The position numbers and the translations under genes are program-made. Under the pieces are notes generated by a model that was not told where the DNA came from, did not search any database, and saw nothing but the letters and a program-made list of their open reading frames with translations. A stretch of DNA of 16,356 bases from Sulfuricystis sp964478415 (GTDB lineage Bacteria; Pseudomonadota; Gammaproteobacteria; Burkholderiales; Rhodocyclaceae), in contig CAYZII010000049.1 in assembly GCA_964478415.1 (NCBI GenBank), positions 1 to 16,356 of the forward strand, in the 5' to 3' direction. Positions within the stretch are counted from its first letter, which is position 1, and the number at the start of each line of letters is the position of its first letter. Of the stretch, positions 1 to 7,567 are shown piece by piece.

Positions 1-350
1 TTCAGGCAAAAGCGCAAGTAAGCGAAATACAGCTTCGCGACACGCGGGTGGGCTGGCCGGAGCATGTCGCAATGATGGAAATGACCGCCCGGCTTGAGCA
101 CACGACGCACCTCTTCGAGCACTTCATCGAGGCGCAAATGCCGCGAGGCCCATTGCAGCGTGACGATGTCGAAATGCGCATCGGGATAGGGCAAGCGATG
201 CACGTCGCCGATCGTGGCATGGATCAGCAGGCCGCGTTGCTGGGCGCGCTGCCGGCCCACGATCTGCATCGCGACGTTGCGGTCCAAGGCAAACACCTCG
301 AGCGTCGGTTCGCGCTTCAGCAGGGCGATACCGACGGCATTAGTACCGGC
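1..350 (-). pseudogene. UbiE-like class I SAM methyltransferase, N-terminus missing; continues beyond the left edge
   Basis: Reading leftward from position 350 on the minus strand gives an open frame that looks like the middle of a UbiE/MenG-type methyltransferase. In order it holds G-T-N-A-V-G-I-A-L-L (end of SAM motif I), an ALDRN acidic strand end, DVHRLPYPDAHFDIVTLQ (motifs II/III), EVRRVLKPGG, and AKLYFAYLRFCL, which resembles the family's AYxxYSF region. About 55-60 residues normally precede this point, including the first half of motif I (D-x-G-x-G). Here the frame is closed at once by the glnK stop codon, with which it is in the same reading frame. I see no credible start codon or ribosome binding site. 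The simplest reading is a 5'-truncated, probably dead gene joined to glnK by a deletion. A sequence error, or an unusual start inside the domain, cannot be excluded. Its C-terminus lies outside the window. The homology is clear; the pseudogene status is inference. Confidence 0.6.
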
Positions 351-689
351 TTAGATCGCCGCTGCGTCGGTCTCACCGGTGCGGATGCGCACCACCTGTT
401 CGACGGGCGTGACGAAGATCTTGCCGTCGCCGATCTTGCCGGTGCGCGCCGCCTTGATGATCGCCTCGATCGCTGGCTCCACCGTGGATTCGGCGACGAC
501 CAGCTCGACCTTGATCTTCGGCAGGAAATCAACGACGTATTCGGCGCCGCGATAGAGCTCGGTATGGCCTTTCTGACGCCCGAAGCCCTTGACTTCGGTG
601 ACCGTCAGGCCAGTGACGCCGATCTCGGAGAGCGCTTCGCGTACTTCGTCGAGTTTGAAGGGCTTGATGATGGCTTCGATTTTCTTCAT
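351..689 (-). CDS. glnK: Nitrogen regulatory protein P-II (GlnK/GlnB)
   Basis: A 112-residue PII signalling protein, the usual family length. It begins MKKIEAIIKPFKL and has the T-loop around GFGRQKGHTELYRGAEY, with the uridylylatable Tyr51. The B-loop/C-terminal signature TGKIGDGKIFV follows, and it ends with the typical GETDAAAI. PII trimers bind ATP/ADP and 2-oxoglutarate and report carbon/nitrogen status to targets such as AmtB, NtrB and GlnE. The start at 689 fits the conserved N-terminus; an in-frame ATG at 737 lies inside nadE and is rejected. It is the last gene of a ppa-nadE-glnK run, with only 2 bases between the nadE stop and this start, so it is surely co-transcribed. PII is known to act on NAD synthetase in some proteobacteria, which makes nadE a likely partner. 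glnK and glnB cannot be told apart from sequence alone; no amtB follows. Confidence 0.93.
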   Translation of the reverse strand: MKKIEAIIKPFKLDEVREALSEIGVTGLTVTEVKGFGRQKGHTELYRGAEYVVDFLPKIKVELVVAESTVEPAIEAIIKAARTGKIGDGKIFVTPVEQVVRIRTGETDAAAI

Positions 690-691
690 GG

Positions 692-2314
692 CTAGTTCCA
701 CTCGTCTGGATAATGCGATGTTATCGGATAGCGCCAATCCTTGCCGAAGGCGCGCCGCGTCACCCGCACGCCGGGCGGCGCCTGACGGCGCTTGTATTCG
801 TTCTTTTTGAGCAGCGTGATCACGCGCCGCACATCGGCTTCCGGCCAGCCTGCGGCGATGATCTCTTTCGGGCTCATGTCACGTTCCATGTAGGCCTCGA
901 TGATCGCATCGAGCGTTTCATAGGGTGGCAGCGAATCCTGGTCGCACTGGTTCGGCTTCAGCTCGGCCGAAGGCGGGCGCGTCAGGACGTTCTCCGGAAT
1001 CACCTTGGAGAGGGAGTTGCGCCAGCGCGCCAGCCGATAGACGAAGGTCTTGAATACGTCCTTGAGCACCGCGAACCCCCCCGCCATGTCGCCGTACAGC
1101 GTTGCATAGCCGACCGCCATTTCGCTCTTGTTGCCGGTGGTGAGCAGGATGCGTCCGGTGCGGTTTGACAGTGCCATCAGGATCAGGCCGCGGATGCGCG
1201 CCTGGATGTTTTCCTCGGTGGTATCCCAGGCCGGCTTGGGCCCCAGCGAGGCGAACACAGGTGCGAGCAGCTCGTGGAAGGCACCCATCGCTCCGACGAT
1301 CGGGATTTCGTCATATTGCACCTTGAGACGCCGCGCGATCTCGCGCGCATCGGTCAGACTCATCTGCGCGGTCCACGGCGAGGGCATCATCACCGCCCGC
1401 ACCTTGTCCGCGCCGAGCGCATCGACGGCCACCGTGAGCGTGAGCGCCGAGTCGATGCCGCCGGAAAGACCGATGATCGCGCCGGGAAAGCCGTTCTTGC
1501 CCAGATAGTCCGCCACGCCGAGCTTGAGGGCGGCATAGACCGAGGCTTCCAGCGACAAGGGCGGTGCGATCATGCCCGGCAGCAGATGCCCATCGGCATA
1601 TTCGACGATCGCTAGCGCTTCTTCGAATGCCGGCAATTGATGCGTGATACGCCCGGCAGCATCGAGCGCAAACGAGTCGCCATCGAACACCAGCTCGTCC
1701 TGGCCACCGACCAGATTGCAGTAGATCGCCGGCATGCCGGTACCGGCAATACGGCTTCTCAGCACCGCCTGGCGTGTCGCTGCCTTGTTCATGTGAAACG
1801 GTGAGGCATTCAACGCCAGCAGCAATTCGGCGCCCGCCGCACGGGTGGCCTCGACGGTGCCGGGCAGCCAGATGTCCTCGCAGATCGCCAGGCCGATCAT
1901 GGTCTCGCCGAGCGAGAACACGCATGGTGCATTGCCGACGGCGAAATAGCGCTCCTCGTCGAACACCTCGCTGTTGGGCAGGCGCTGCTTGTGATAGGTG
2001 AGTTCGACGTGGCCGTCACGCAGCAAGGAAGCGGCGTTGTAGCGCAGCCCGCCGCGCATCTCCGGGTGGCCGACGATCGCCGGTAGCGGTAAACGTTGTG
2101 CCAGCGCCGCCAATTCCCGTGCGCAGGCGCGATGAAAATCCGGCCGCAGCAGCAAATCCTCGGGCGGATAGCCGACCAGCGCGAGTTCGGGGGTGAGCAG
2201 CAGATCGGCACCCAGTGCGTGCGCTTCGTCCGCCGCGGCGAGGATGCGCGCGGCATTGCCAGCCAGATCGCCGACCGTGCAGTTGAGCTGTGCGACGGCT
2301 ATTTTCAGCGACAT
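692..2314 (-). CDS. nadE: Glutamine-dependent NAD(+) synthetase
   Basis: A 540-residue two-domain enzyme for the last step of NAD synthesis: deamido-NAD + ATP + glutamine gives NAD. Residues 1 to about 250 are a nitrilase-type glutaminase that delivers ammonia. Its Glu-Lys-Cys triad is visible as E43 (TPELALVGYPPED), K109 (TYHKQRLP) and C145 (LAICEDIW). Residues from about 255 on are the synthetase, with the ATP pyrophosphatase P-loop SGGIDS at 284-289 and TTGNKSEMAVGYATLYGDM further on. Length and order match the bacterial NadE-Gln form. The ATG at 2314 lies 18 bases after the ppa stop, so it belongs to the ppa-nadE-glnK operon. The arrangement makes sense: NadE releases pyrophosphate, Ppa hydrolyses it, and PII is a plausible regulator of the glutamine-using step. 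No defects seen. Confidence 0.96.
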   Translation of the reverse strand: MSLKIAVAQLNCTVGDLAGNAARILAAADEAHALGADLLLTPELALVGYPPEDLLLRPDFHRACARELAALAQRLPLPAIVGHPEMRGGLRYNAASLLRDGHVELTYHKQRLPNSEVFDEERYFAVGNAPCVFSLGETMIGLAICEDIWLPGTVEATRAAGAELLLALNASPFHMNKAATRQAVLRSRIAGTGMPAIYCNLVGGQDELVFDGDSFALDAAGRITHQLPAFEEALAIVEYADGHLLPGMIAPPLSLEASVYAALKLGVADYLGKNGFPGAIIGLSGGIDSALTLTVAVDALGADKVRAVMMPSPWTAQMSLTDAREIARRLKVQYDEIPIVGAMGAFHELLAPVFASLGPKPAWDTTEENIQARIRGLILMALSNRTGRILLTTGNKSEMAVGYATLYGDMAGGFAVLKDVFKTFVYRLARWRNSLSKVIPENVLTRPPSAELKPNQCDQDSLPPYETLDAIIEAYMERDMSPKEIIAAGWPEADVRRVITLLKKNEYKRRQAPPGVRVTRRAFGKDWRYPITSHYPDEWN

Positions 2315-2332
2315 CGCGACGGCTCGGATGCA

Positions 2333-2881
2333 TCAGAAGGCCGGCTTCTGCCGCGCAGTGTTGTAACGCGCGACACCGTCGAGGATCTCTTTCTTCGCCT
2401 CCTCGGGGCCGACCCAGCCGGTCACCTTGACGAACTTGCCGGATTCGAGGTCCTTGTAGTGCGCGAAGAAATGCGCGATCGAGTCGAGCACCGCCTGCGG
2501 GAAATCGCGCGGCGATTCGATGTCACGGTACATTGGCGTGAGCTTGTCCACCGGCACGGCCAAGAGCTTTGCGTCATCGCCCGCTTCGTCGATCATCTTC
2601 AACATGCCGACAGGACGGCAGCGCACCACGACACCGGGCGGCAGCGCAAACTGCGTGACGACCAGCACATCGACCGGATCGCCATCTCCGGCGATCGTAT
2701 GCGGGATATAGCCATAGTTGCACGGATAGTGCATCGCCGTGGCCAGGAAGCGATCGACGAAGATCGCACCGGATTCTTTGTCGACCTCGTACTTGATCGG
2801 ATCCGAACGCATCGGAATCTCGATGATTACGTTGAAATCGTTCGGCAAGTCTTTGCCGGAAGGCACATTGTTCAAAGCCAC
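2333..2881 (-). CDS. ppa: Inorganic pyrophosphatase (soluble, family I)
   Basis: A 182-residue cytoplasmic family I pyrophosphatase, close to the roughly 176 residues of the E. coli enzyme. It hydrolyses PPi to two phosphates and drives biosynthetic reactions forward. The signature D-G-D-P-V-D stands at 66-71. D66, D71 and D103 (in DEAGDDAKLLAVP) match the metal-binding aspartates, and the substrate-binding stretch YPCNYGYIPHT precedes the signature. Translation starts at a GTG (2879-2881), supported by an AAGGAG ribosome binding site six bases upstream (2888-2893 on the complementary strand). A TATAAT -10 box lies at 2907-2912. It is the first gene of the ppa-nadE-glnK operon, and its product removes the PPi made by NadE. 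Confidence 0.96.
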   Translation of the reverse strand: MALNNVPSGKDLPNDFNVIIEIPMRSDPIKYEVDKESGAIFVDRFLATAMHYPCNYGYIPHTIAGDGDPVDVLVVTQFALPPGVVVRCRPVGMLKMIDEAGDDAKLLAVPVDKLTPMYRDIESPRDFPQAVLDSIAHFFAHYKDLESGKFVKVTGWVGPEEAKKEILDGVARYNTARQKPAF

Positions 2882-2887
2882 GGTGAG

Positions 2888-2912
2888 CTCCTTAAAAAAA
2901 GCGGCGATTATA
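2888..2912 (-). promoter_or_regulatory. Promoter -10 box and ribosome binding site of ppa-nadE-glnK
   Basis: On the minus strand a perfect TATAAT hexamer occupies 2912-2907 and an AAGGAG Shine-Dalgarno sequence occupies 2893-2888, ahead of the GTG start at 2881. The -35 region is weak: with a 17-base spacer it reads TCTTTT. The predicted leader is about 20 bases and includes a T-run. The -10 and SD matches are direct observations; promoter activity is inferred. Confidence 0.6.
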
Positions 2913-2913
2913 G

Positions 2914-2932
2914 TTTGCTGCGGGGCAGCAAA
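2914..2932. repeat. Perfect short inverted repeat between copZ and ppa
   Basis: An 8-base stem TTTGCTGC / GCAGCAAA surrounds a GGG loop. It lies 18 bases after the copZ stop and immediately upstream of the ppa -10 hexamer. It could be a terminator hairpin for copZ, but no T-run follows on that strand. It could also be an operator or a simple spacer structure in the ppa promoter. Function unknown. Confidence 0.4.
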
Positions 2933-2949
2933 AGATTCTGACTCATTCG

Positions 2950-3156
2950 CTATTCCGCCTCGAAGCCGGCATCACTGATCGCGCAGCACAAGGCCTCGCG
3001 CGTCACCTTGGCTGGATCGAACTCGACCGTGGCCTGACCAGGGTTCAGTTGCACCTCGGCGCGAATGACCCCCGGCATCTCGCTCAGCACCTTCGTCACG
3101 CTGGCGGTGCAGCCGCCGCAGGACATGCCGGTGATCTTGATCGTCGTCGTCTCCAT
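2950..3156 (-). CDS. copZ: Heavy-metal-associated (HMA) copper chaperone, CopZ-like
   Basis: A 68-residue single HMA domain with the metal site GMSCGGC at 10-16 (C13 and C16) and the typical ferredoxin-like fold pattern (V-x-x-x-L-S-x-M-P-G-V; A-x-V-E-F-D; I-x-x-A-G-F). Such proteins bind Cu(I) in the cytoplasm and pass it to the HMA domain of a P-type ATPase. It follows copA with one base between the copA TGA and this ATG, and its ribosome binding site (GGAGAG) lies inside the copA 3' end. Co-expression and functional pairing with CopA are therefore very likely. Full length for the family. Assignment to copper rather than mercury or zinc rests on the neighbour. Confidence 0.88.
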   Translation of the reverse strand: METTTIKITGMSCGGCTASVTKVLSEMPGVIRAEVQLNPGQATVEFDPAKVTREALCCAISDAGFEAE

Positions 3157-3157
3157 C

Positions 3158-5311
3158 TCACTCTCCAGGTTTCCAGCGTTTCAGCAGCAGCGAGTTGCTG
3201 ACCACCGAAACGGAACTCATCGCCATCGCCGCACCGGCCACCACCGGGTTCAGGAAACCGAGCGCCGCCGCGGGAATACCGATCACATTGTAGATGAATG
3301 CCCAGAACAGGTTCTGGCGAATCTTCGCCAGTGTGGCCCGCGACAACGAAATGGCATCGGCGACACCACTCAGATCGTTGCGCATCAGGGTCACGTCCGC
3401 GGTCTGCATCGCCACGTCCGCGCCGGCGCCCATCGCGAAGGAAACGTCGGCCGCGGCGAGCGCCGGCGCATCATTGATGCCATCCCCGGCCATGCCGACG
3501 ATTTTGCCAGCGGCTTTCTGTGCGGCGACATGTGCCGCCTTGTCGGCGGGCAACACGTTCGCCTCGAAGCGGTCGACGCCTGCCTGACGGGCGATCTCGG
3601 CGGCAGTGGCGGCATTGTCGCCGGTGAGCATCACGACCTCGACACCGAGACGCTTCAGTCTGGCCACTGCCGCGCGCGAAGAGGCACGCAATGGATCGGC
3701 GACGGCAATCATGCCGGCAAGCTGGCCATCGATTTCCACCACCACCCGGCTACCGAAACCGCTGCCTCCCGGTGCGCCGAGCCAGTCGGGCGAGCCCACC
3801 CGCACGTCCCTGCCGGCCACCTTCCCGGCAATGCCGCGGCCTGGCTCGACCCGGACATCTTGCGGCACCTCGAGCGGAAGTCCCTGTGTTTTCGCTTCGG
3901 CGACCAAGGCCGTCGCGATCGGATGTGTCGAACCTTGCTCGAGACTTGCCGCCAGCCGCAACACCTCGTGTGCCGTGTGGCCAGCGCCGACTTCGATCTC
4001 GGTCACCGCCGGTTTGCCCTCGGTCAATGTGCCAGTCTTGTCGACGGCCAGCACGCTCATCTTTTCCGCACGCTCCAAAGCTTCGGCATTGCGGATCAGA
4101 ATACCCACCTTCGCGCCCAGCCCAGTGCCGACCATGATCGCCGTCGGCGTCGCCAGGCCGAGCGCACACGGGCAGGCGATCACCAACACCGCGACGGCAT
4201 TGATCAAGGCCTGGGTGAAATCGCCATCGATCAGCCACCAGGCAAGGAAGGTGACGAGCGCGATCGCCACCACCACCGGCACGAAGATCGCCGAGATCCT
4301 GTCGGCGAGCCGCTGCACCGGCGCCTTCGAACCCTGCGCCTCCTCGACCAGACGGATGATGCCGGCGAGCAGCGTGTGCGCGCCCACCCCGCTCGCCTTG
4401 ACGCGCAACAGACCTTCGTTATTGACCGTCGCCGCGAATACCCTGTCTCCAGCCGCTTTGGGCACGGGCAGGCTCTCGCCGGTGAGCATCGCTTCGTTGA
4501 GATGCGATGCCCCGCCGATCACCTCGCCGTCGACCGGCACCGCCTCGCCCGGGCGCACCACGACGATGTCGCCCGGAATCAGGCTTTTGACCGGCAGCTC
4601 GACGAGGTTACCTTCGCGCTCGACATGAGCGGTGGCCGGCGCGAGCTTCATCAAAGCCTCGATCGCCGCGCCGGTCTTCGCCTTCGCGCGCGCCTCGAGG
4701 ATCTTGCCCATCAACACCAGCGTGATTACGGTCGCCGAGGCCTCGAAATAGACATGCTGATGAAGGTCGAAAAGCCACACCGCGGTGCTGTACGCCCACG
4801 CCATCGTCGTGCCGAGCGCGACGAGCACATCCATGTTGCCGGAGCCGCCGGCGAGCGCCTTCCAGCCGCCGACATAGAAGCGCCAGCCCACCCAGAACTG
4901 CACCGGTGTGGCGAGCAGGAACTGCAGCCAGCGCGGCAGGACATCGGCATGCATGCCTGCACCGCCGGCGAACATGAAGGGCATCTGCACGATCAGCGGC
5001 AGCGTCAGCAGCAGGGCGATCCAGAAGCGCTTCACTTCGGCGCGATAGGCCGCCTCCTTGCGCGCCTTTTCCTGCTCGCGCGTCTCCTGCGTCGACAGCG
5101 TCGCGGTGAAGCCGGCCTTGACGATCGTCGCGATCAGCTTGTCGACATCGACCGCAGCGGGGTCGAAACGGATATGGGCGCGCTCGGCAGGCAGATTCAC
5201 TACCGCCTCGACGCCCGGCAGCTTGTTGAGCTGCCGCTCGATGCGCGCCGAACAGGCGGCACAGGTCATGCCGCCGATCGACAGTTCGACGGTCTCGTAG
5301 GTGTTTTTCAT
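3158..5311 (-). CDS. copA: Copper-translocating P1B-type ATPase
   Basis: A 717-residue P1B-1 Cu(I) pump with a single N-terminal HMA domain (GGMTCAAC, C17/C20). After paired membrane helices (about 95-210) come the actuator motif TGES (277-280), the metal-site CPC (380-382), the phosphorylation loop DKTGT (424-428), the HP dipeptide (463-464), GDGIND (609-614), and the downstream ligand motifs YN (674-675) and M-S-S (698-700). These define Cu(I) specificity and a complete catalytic cycle. It moves Cu(I) from cytoplasm to periplasm, for detoxification or for cuproenzyme assembly. The start lies 3 bases after the stop of the TauE/SafE-type gene, and copZ follows directly. It sits beside hemN and fnr, where ccoI stands in Pseudomonas-type loci. 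A role in loading cbb3 oxidase is possible, although the sequence looks CopA-like rather than strictly FixI-like. Confidence 0.95.
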   Translation of the reverse strand: MKNTYETVELSIGGMTCAACSARIERQLNKLPGVEAVVNLPAERAHIRFDPAAVDVDKLIATIVKAGFTATLSTQETREQEKARKEAAYRAEVKRFWIALLLTLPLIVQMPFMFAGGAGMHADVLPRWLQFLLATPVQFWVGWRFYVGGWKALAGGSGNMDVLVALGTTMAWAYSTAVWLFDLHQHVYFEASATVITLVLMGKILEARAKAKTGAAIEALMKLAPATAHVEREGNLVELPVKSLIPGDIVVVRPGEAVPVDGEVIGGASHLNEAMLTGESLPVPKAAGDRVFAATVNNEGLLRVKASGVGAHTLLAGIIRLVEEAQGSKAPVQRLADRISAIFVPVVVAIALVTFLAWWLIDGDFTQALINAVAVLVIACPCALGLATPTAIMVGTGLGAKVGILIRNAEALERAEKMSVLAVDKTGTLTEGKPAVTEIEVGAGHTAHEVLRLAASLEQGSTHPIATALVAEAKTQGLPLEVPQDVRVEPGRGIAGKVAGRDVRVGSPDWLGAPGGSGFGSRVVVEIDGQLAGMIAVADPLRASSRAAVARLKRLGVEVVMLTGDNAATAAEIARQAGVDRFEANVLPADKAAHVAAQKAAGKIVGMAGDGINDAPALAAADVSFAMGAGADVAMQTADVTLMRNDLSGVADAISLSRATLAKIRQNLFWAFIYNVIGIPAAALGFLNPVVAGAAMAMSSVSVVSNSLLLKRWKPGE

Positions 5312-5314
5312 GCT

Positions 5315-5977
5315 TCAGGCGCGCAGATAATTGAAAACCCCGATTATCCCGTAACCCAACACCAGCAGGCCAGAAACCCCACGCACGACGCGGCCTTGTG
5401 CAAAGCGGCGAAAGCGCGTGAGCAGCATCCCGGCGAGCAGCAGGTTCGGCAAGGTGCCGAGACCAAAGGCGAGCATCGCCAGCGCGCCCTTCAAGGCCGA
5501 GCCGGCAGCCAGCGCGGTGGTCAGCGCGCTATAGACCAGGCCGCAGGGCAGCCAGCCCCACAGCAGGCCGAGCGGCAAGGCCTGCGCGATGCCGCGCACC
5601 GGCAGGAAGCGCGCGGTAAGCGGCTGGATGCGTCGCCACAGCTTCTGACCGCCACGTTCCAGCGGCGCGAGGAACTGGCCAAGGCCCAGCAGATAAAGCC
5701 CCATCGCCACGAGCATCAGGCTGGCGAACAGATACAGGCCGGTCTGCAACGCGAACAGCTGGCCTGCCGCCTGCCCCACCAGACCGGCGATCAGCCCTGC
5801 GAAAACATAACTCGCAATGCGCCCGAGGTTGTAAGCTAGATGCACCCACAGCGCCGCCGCGCCCTGCTGCGGAGACTGCAGCGACAACGCGCCGACGATG
5901 CCGCCGCACATGCCGGCACAGTGGCCCGCACCGAGCAGGCCGACGATAAATAAAGCCAGCAAACCAGAATCGATCAT
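5315..5977 (-). CDS. TauE/SafE-type (sulfite exporter family) polytopic membrane protein
   Basis: A 220-residue inner-membrane protein with about six hydrophobic segments. It has two conserved Cys motifs typical of the TauE/SafE-like/DsbD-related family that accompanies cbb3 oxidase genes: GHCAGMCGG at 18-26 and GWLPCGLVYSAL at 141-152. The helix pairs containing these motifs suggest an internal repeat. The family label sulfite exporter is historical. In cco clusters a role in copper handling or redox maturation is more likely, but this is unproven. The gene is immediately followed by copA (3-base gap), so the two are co-translated. The ATG at 5977 precedes the first hydrophobic segment without a signal peptide. 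The upstream region toward hemN is filled by an inverted-repeat element. Family assignment is good; substrate unknown. Confidence 0.8.
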   Translation of the reverse strand: MIDSGLLALFIVGLLGAGHCAGMCGGIVGALSLQSPQQGAAALWVHLAYNLGRIASYVFAGLIAGLVGQAAGQLFALQTGLYLFASLMLVAMGLYLLGLGQFLAPLERGGQKLWRRIQPLTARFLPVRGIAQALPLGLLWGWLPCGLVYSALTTALAAGSALKGALAMLAFGLGTLPNLLLAGMLLTRFRRFAQGRVVRGVSGLLVLGYGIIGVFNYLRA

Positions 5978-5986
5978 TTCAGAGGG

Positions 5987-6109
5987 CTAACTCGTCGCGA
6001 GCGCAGGCGAGAAAAGGCGCGAGCGAACGAAACGCGAGACATACCTCGTAGGTAGGCGAAGCGTTGAGGCTCGCGAGCAACGCAGTTTCGCCAAGCGCAG
6101 CAGAGTTAG
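5987..6109. repeat. Nested imperfect inverted-repeat element between hemN and the TauE/SafE gene
   Basis: The 123-base interval is framed by the inverted pair CTAACTC (5987-5993) and GAGTTAG (6103-6109). Inside are TCGCGAGC (5995-6002) and the palindrome GCTCGCGAGC (6069-6078). At the centre is a small hairpin TACCT-CGT-AGGTA (6042-6054). Short GCGAG/GCGAAG units recur about six times. The right arm contains the hemN stop codon (6106-6108). The nested symmetry suggests a folded RNA or a dispersed intergenic repeat of REP/BIME or MITE type. It may act as an attenuator between hemN and the copper genes. The symmetry is seen directly; function and dispersal are inferred. Confidence 0.5.
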
Positions 6110-7497
6110 ATGACTTTCGAGTAGCGCACGCGCTCCCGATCGGCGCGCAAATACTTGTCGAACACCATCGCGATCACGCGCACCAGGATACGGCCTTTCG
6201 GCAACACGGTGATCCATTGGTCATCGATGCTGAGCAATCCCGCGGCTTCCATTTCGCGCAGATCGGCGAGTTCGGGAGCGAAATACGACTTGAAGTCGAT
6301 CAGATGGGCGATCTCGATCGATTCGATCGACAGCTCGAAGTGGCACATCAAGGCTTGGATAATCGAACGCCGCAGCAGATCGTCGGCAGTCAGCTCCACG
6401 CCACGCATCACCGGCAATTCGCCACGATCCAGCGCATCGTAGTACTCGTCGAGGGTACGGTAGTTCTGGCTGTAGGTCGGTCCGACCTTGCTGATCGCCG
6501 AGACCCCGAAAGCGAGCAGGTCGGCTTCGGCATGCGTCGAATAACCCTGGAAGTTGCGATGCAGCCGCCCCTGGCGCTGCGCGATCGCCAGCTCGTCGTC
6601 GGGTTTGGCGAAGTGATCCATGCCGATGAAGACGTAATTGGCATCGGTCAGCCGGCGGATCGCCAGCTGGATGATCTGCAGCTTTGCCTCCGGACTTGGT
6701 AGATCGGCCTCGTTGATGCGTCGCTGCGGCTTGGCGAGATTCGGCAGATGGGCGTAGTTGTAGATCGACAGCCGGTCGGGGGAGAGTTTGATGACTTCGT
6801 CGAGCGTGTGATTGAAGCTGATCACGTTCTGCTTCGGCAACCCGTAGATCAGATCGACCGAAATGCCCTTGAAACCGAATTCCCGCGCCGCCTCGATGAC
6901 GACGCGCGTCTCGTCGAGCGACTGGATGCGGTTCACTGCCGCCTGCACGCGCGGATCGAAATCCTGCACACCGACGCTCATCCGGTTGAAACCCAGCTCG
7001 GCGAGCAGTTTCACCGTTTCCCGATCGACCTTGCGTGGATCGACCTCGATCGAATATTCCCCGTCAGGCAGCAGACGGAAATGCTGGCGCGTCATGTCCA
7101 TCAGCCGCTTCATCTCGTCGTGCGACAGGAAGGTTGGCGTGCCGCCGCCCCAGTGCAATTGCACGACGTCGTGCGGCCCGTCGAGCGCCGCCGACTGCAA
7201 TGCGAGCTCCTTGCCGAGATATCTCAGATACTTCGCCGAACGCCCGTGATCCTTCGTGATGATCTTGTTGCAGGCGCAGTAATAGCAGATCGTATTACAG
7301 AAAGGGATGTGGAAGTATAATGAAAGCGGCCTGCCGATCCCCCCGATCGTGCGCTTGCCCAGCCAGGAACGGAAAGCGGCGGCATCGAAGGCCTCGACGA
7401 AACGGTCGGCCGTTGGATAGGACGTATAACGCGGGCCGCTGACGTCGAAACGTCGGATAACCTGCGGATCGAAAATCAGTTCTTGATAATGGCTCAC
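6106..7497 (-). CDS. hemN: Oxygen-independent coproporphyrinogen III oxidase (radical SAM)
   Basis: A 463-residue radical SAM enzyme that converts coproporphyrinogen III to protoporphyrinogen IX without oxygen, allowing haem synthesis under anoxia. The 4Fe-4S/SAM motif is IPFCNTICYYCACN with C67, C71 and C74, plus the family's extra C76. The N-terminal GPRYTSYPTADRF, the glycine-rich LHWGGGTPTFL and the EVDPR stretch are all HemN hallmarks. Length is as expected (about 455-465). I prefer the GTG at 7497 because it fits the conserved N-terminus; a TTG at 7506 would add three residues, and neither has a clear Shine-Dalgarno sequence. An FNR box lies about 100 bases upstream, placed for activation at low oxygen. 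It diverges from fnr, as in Pseudomonas hemN-anr loci. Confidence 0.95.
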   Translation of the reverse strand: MSHYQELIFDPQVIRRFDVSGPRYTSYPTADRFVEAFDAAAFRSWLGKRTIGGIGRPLSLYFHIPFCNTICYYCACNKIITKDHGRSAKYLRYLGKELALQSAALDGPHDVVQLHWGGGTPTFLSHDEMKRLMDMTRQHFRLLPDGEYSIEVDPRKVDRETVKLLAELGFNRMSVGVQDFDPRVQAAVNRIQSLDETRVVIEAAREFGFKGISVDLIYGLPKQNVISFNHTLDEVIKLSPDRLSIYNYAHLPNLAKPQRRINEADLPSPEAKLQIIQLAIRRLTDANYVFIGMDHFAKPDDELAIAQRQGRLHRNFQGYSTHAEADLLAFGVSAISKVGPTYSQNYRTLDEYYDALDRGELPVMRGVELTADDLLRRSIIQALMCHFELSIESIEIAHLIDFKSYFAPELADLREMEAAGLLSIDDQWITVLPKGRILVRVIAMVFDKYLRADRERVRYSKVI

Positions 7498-7567
7498 GAC
7501 TAGCAACGATTGACGCGATGACGACGCCAGACAAAGTTGAGGTTTCTCCTGCCCCGGTGAAGCCGAA

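Noticed and set aside
4200..4207. TTGATCAA inside copA
   Set aside because: The half-sites have no four-base spacer and it lies in the middle of a coding region, so it is not an FNR box.
3065..5839. A 924-codon open frame on the plus strand opposite copA and the TauE/SafE gene
   Set aside because: It is antisense to clear, motif-complete genes, is full of Arg/His/Gln typical of high-GC shadow frames, and shows no domain.
7153..7164. 12-base palindrome GTGCAATTGCAC inside hemN
   Set aside because: It encodes the conserved LHWGGG region; the symmetry is most likely a codon coincidence.
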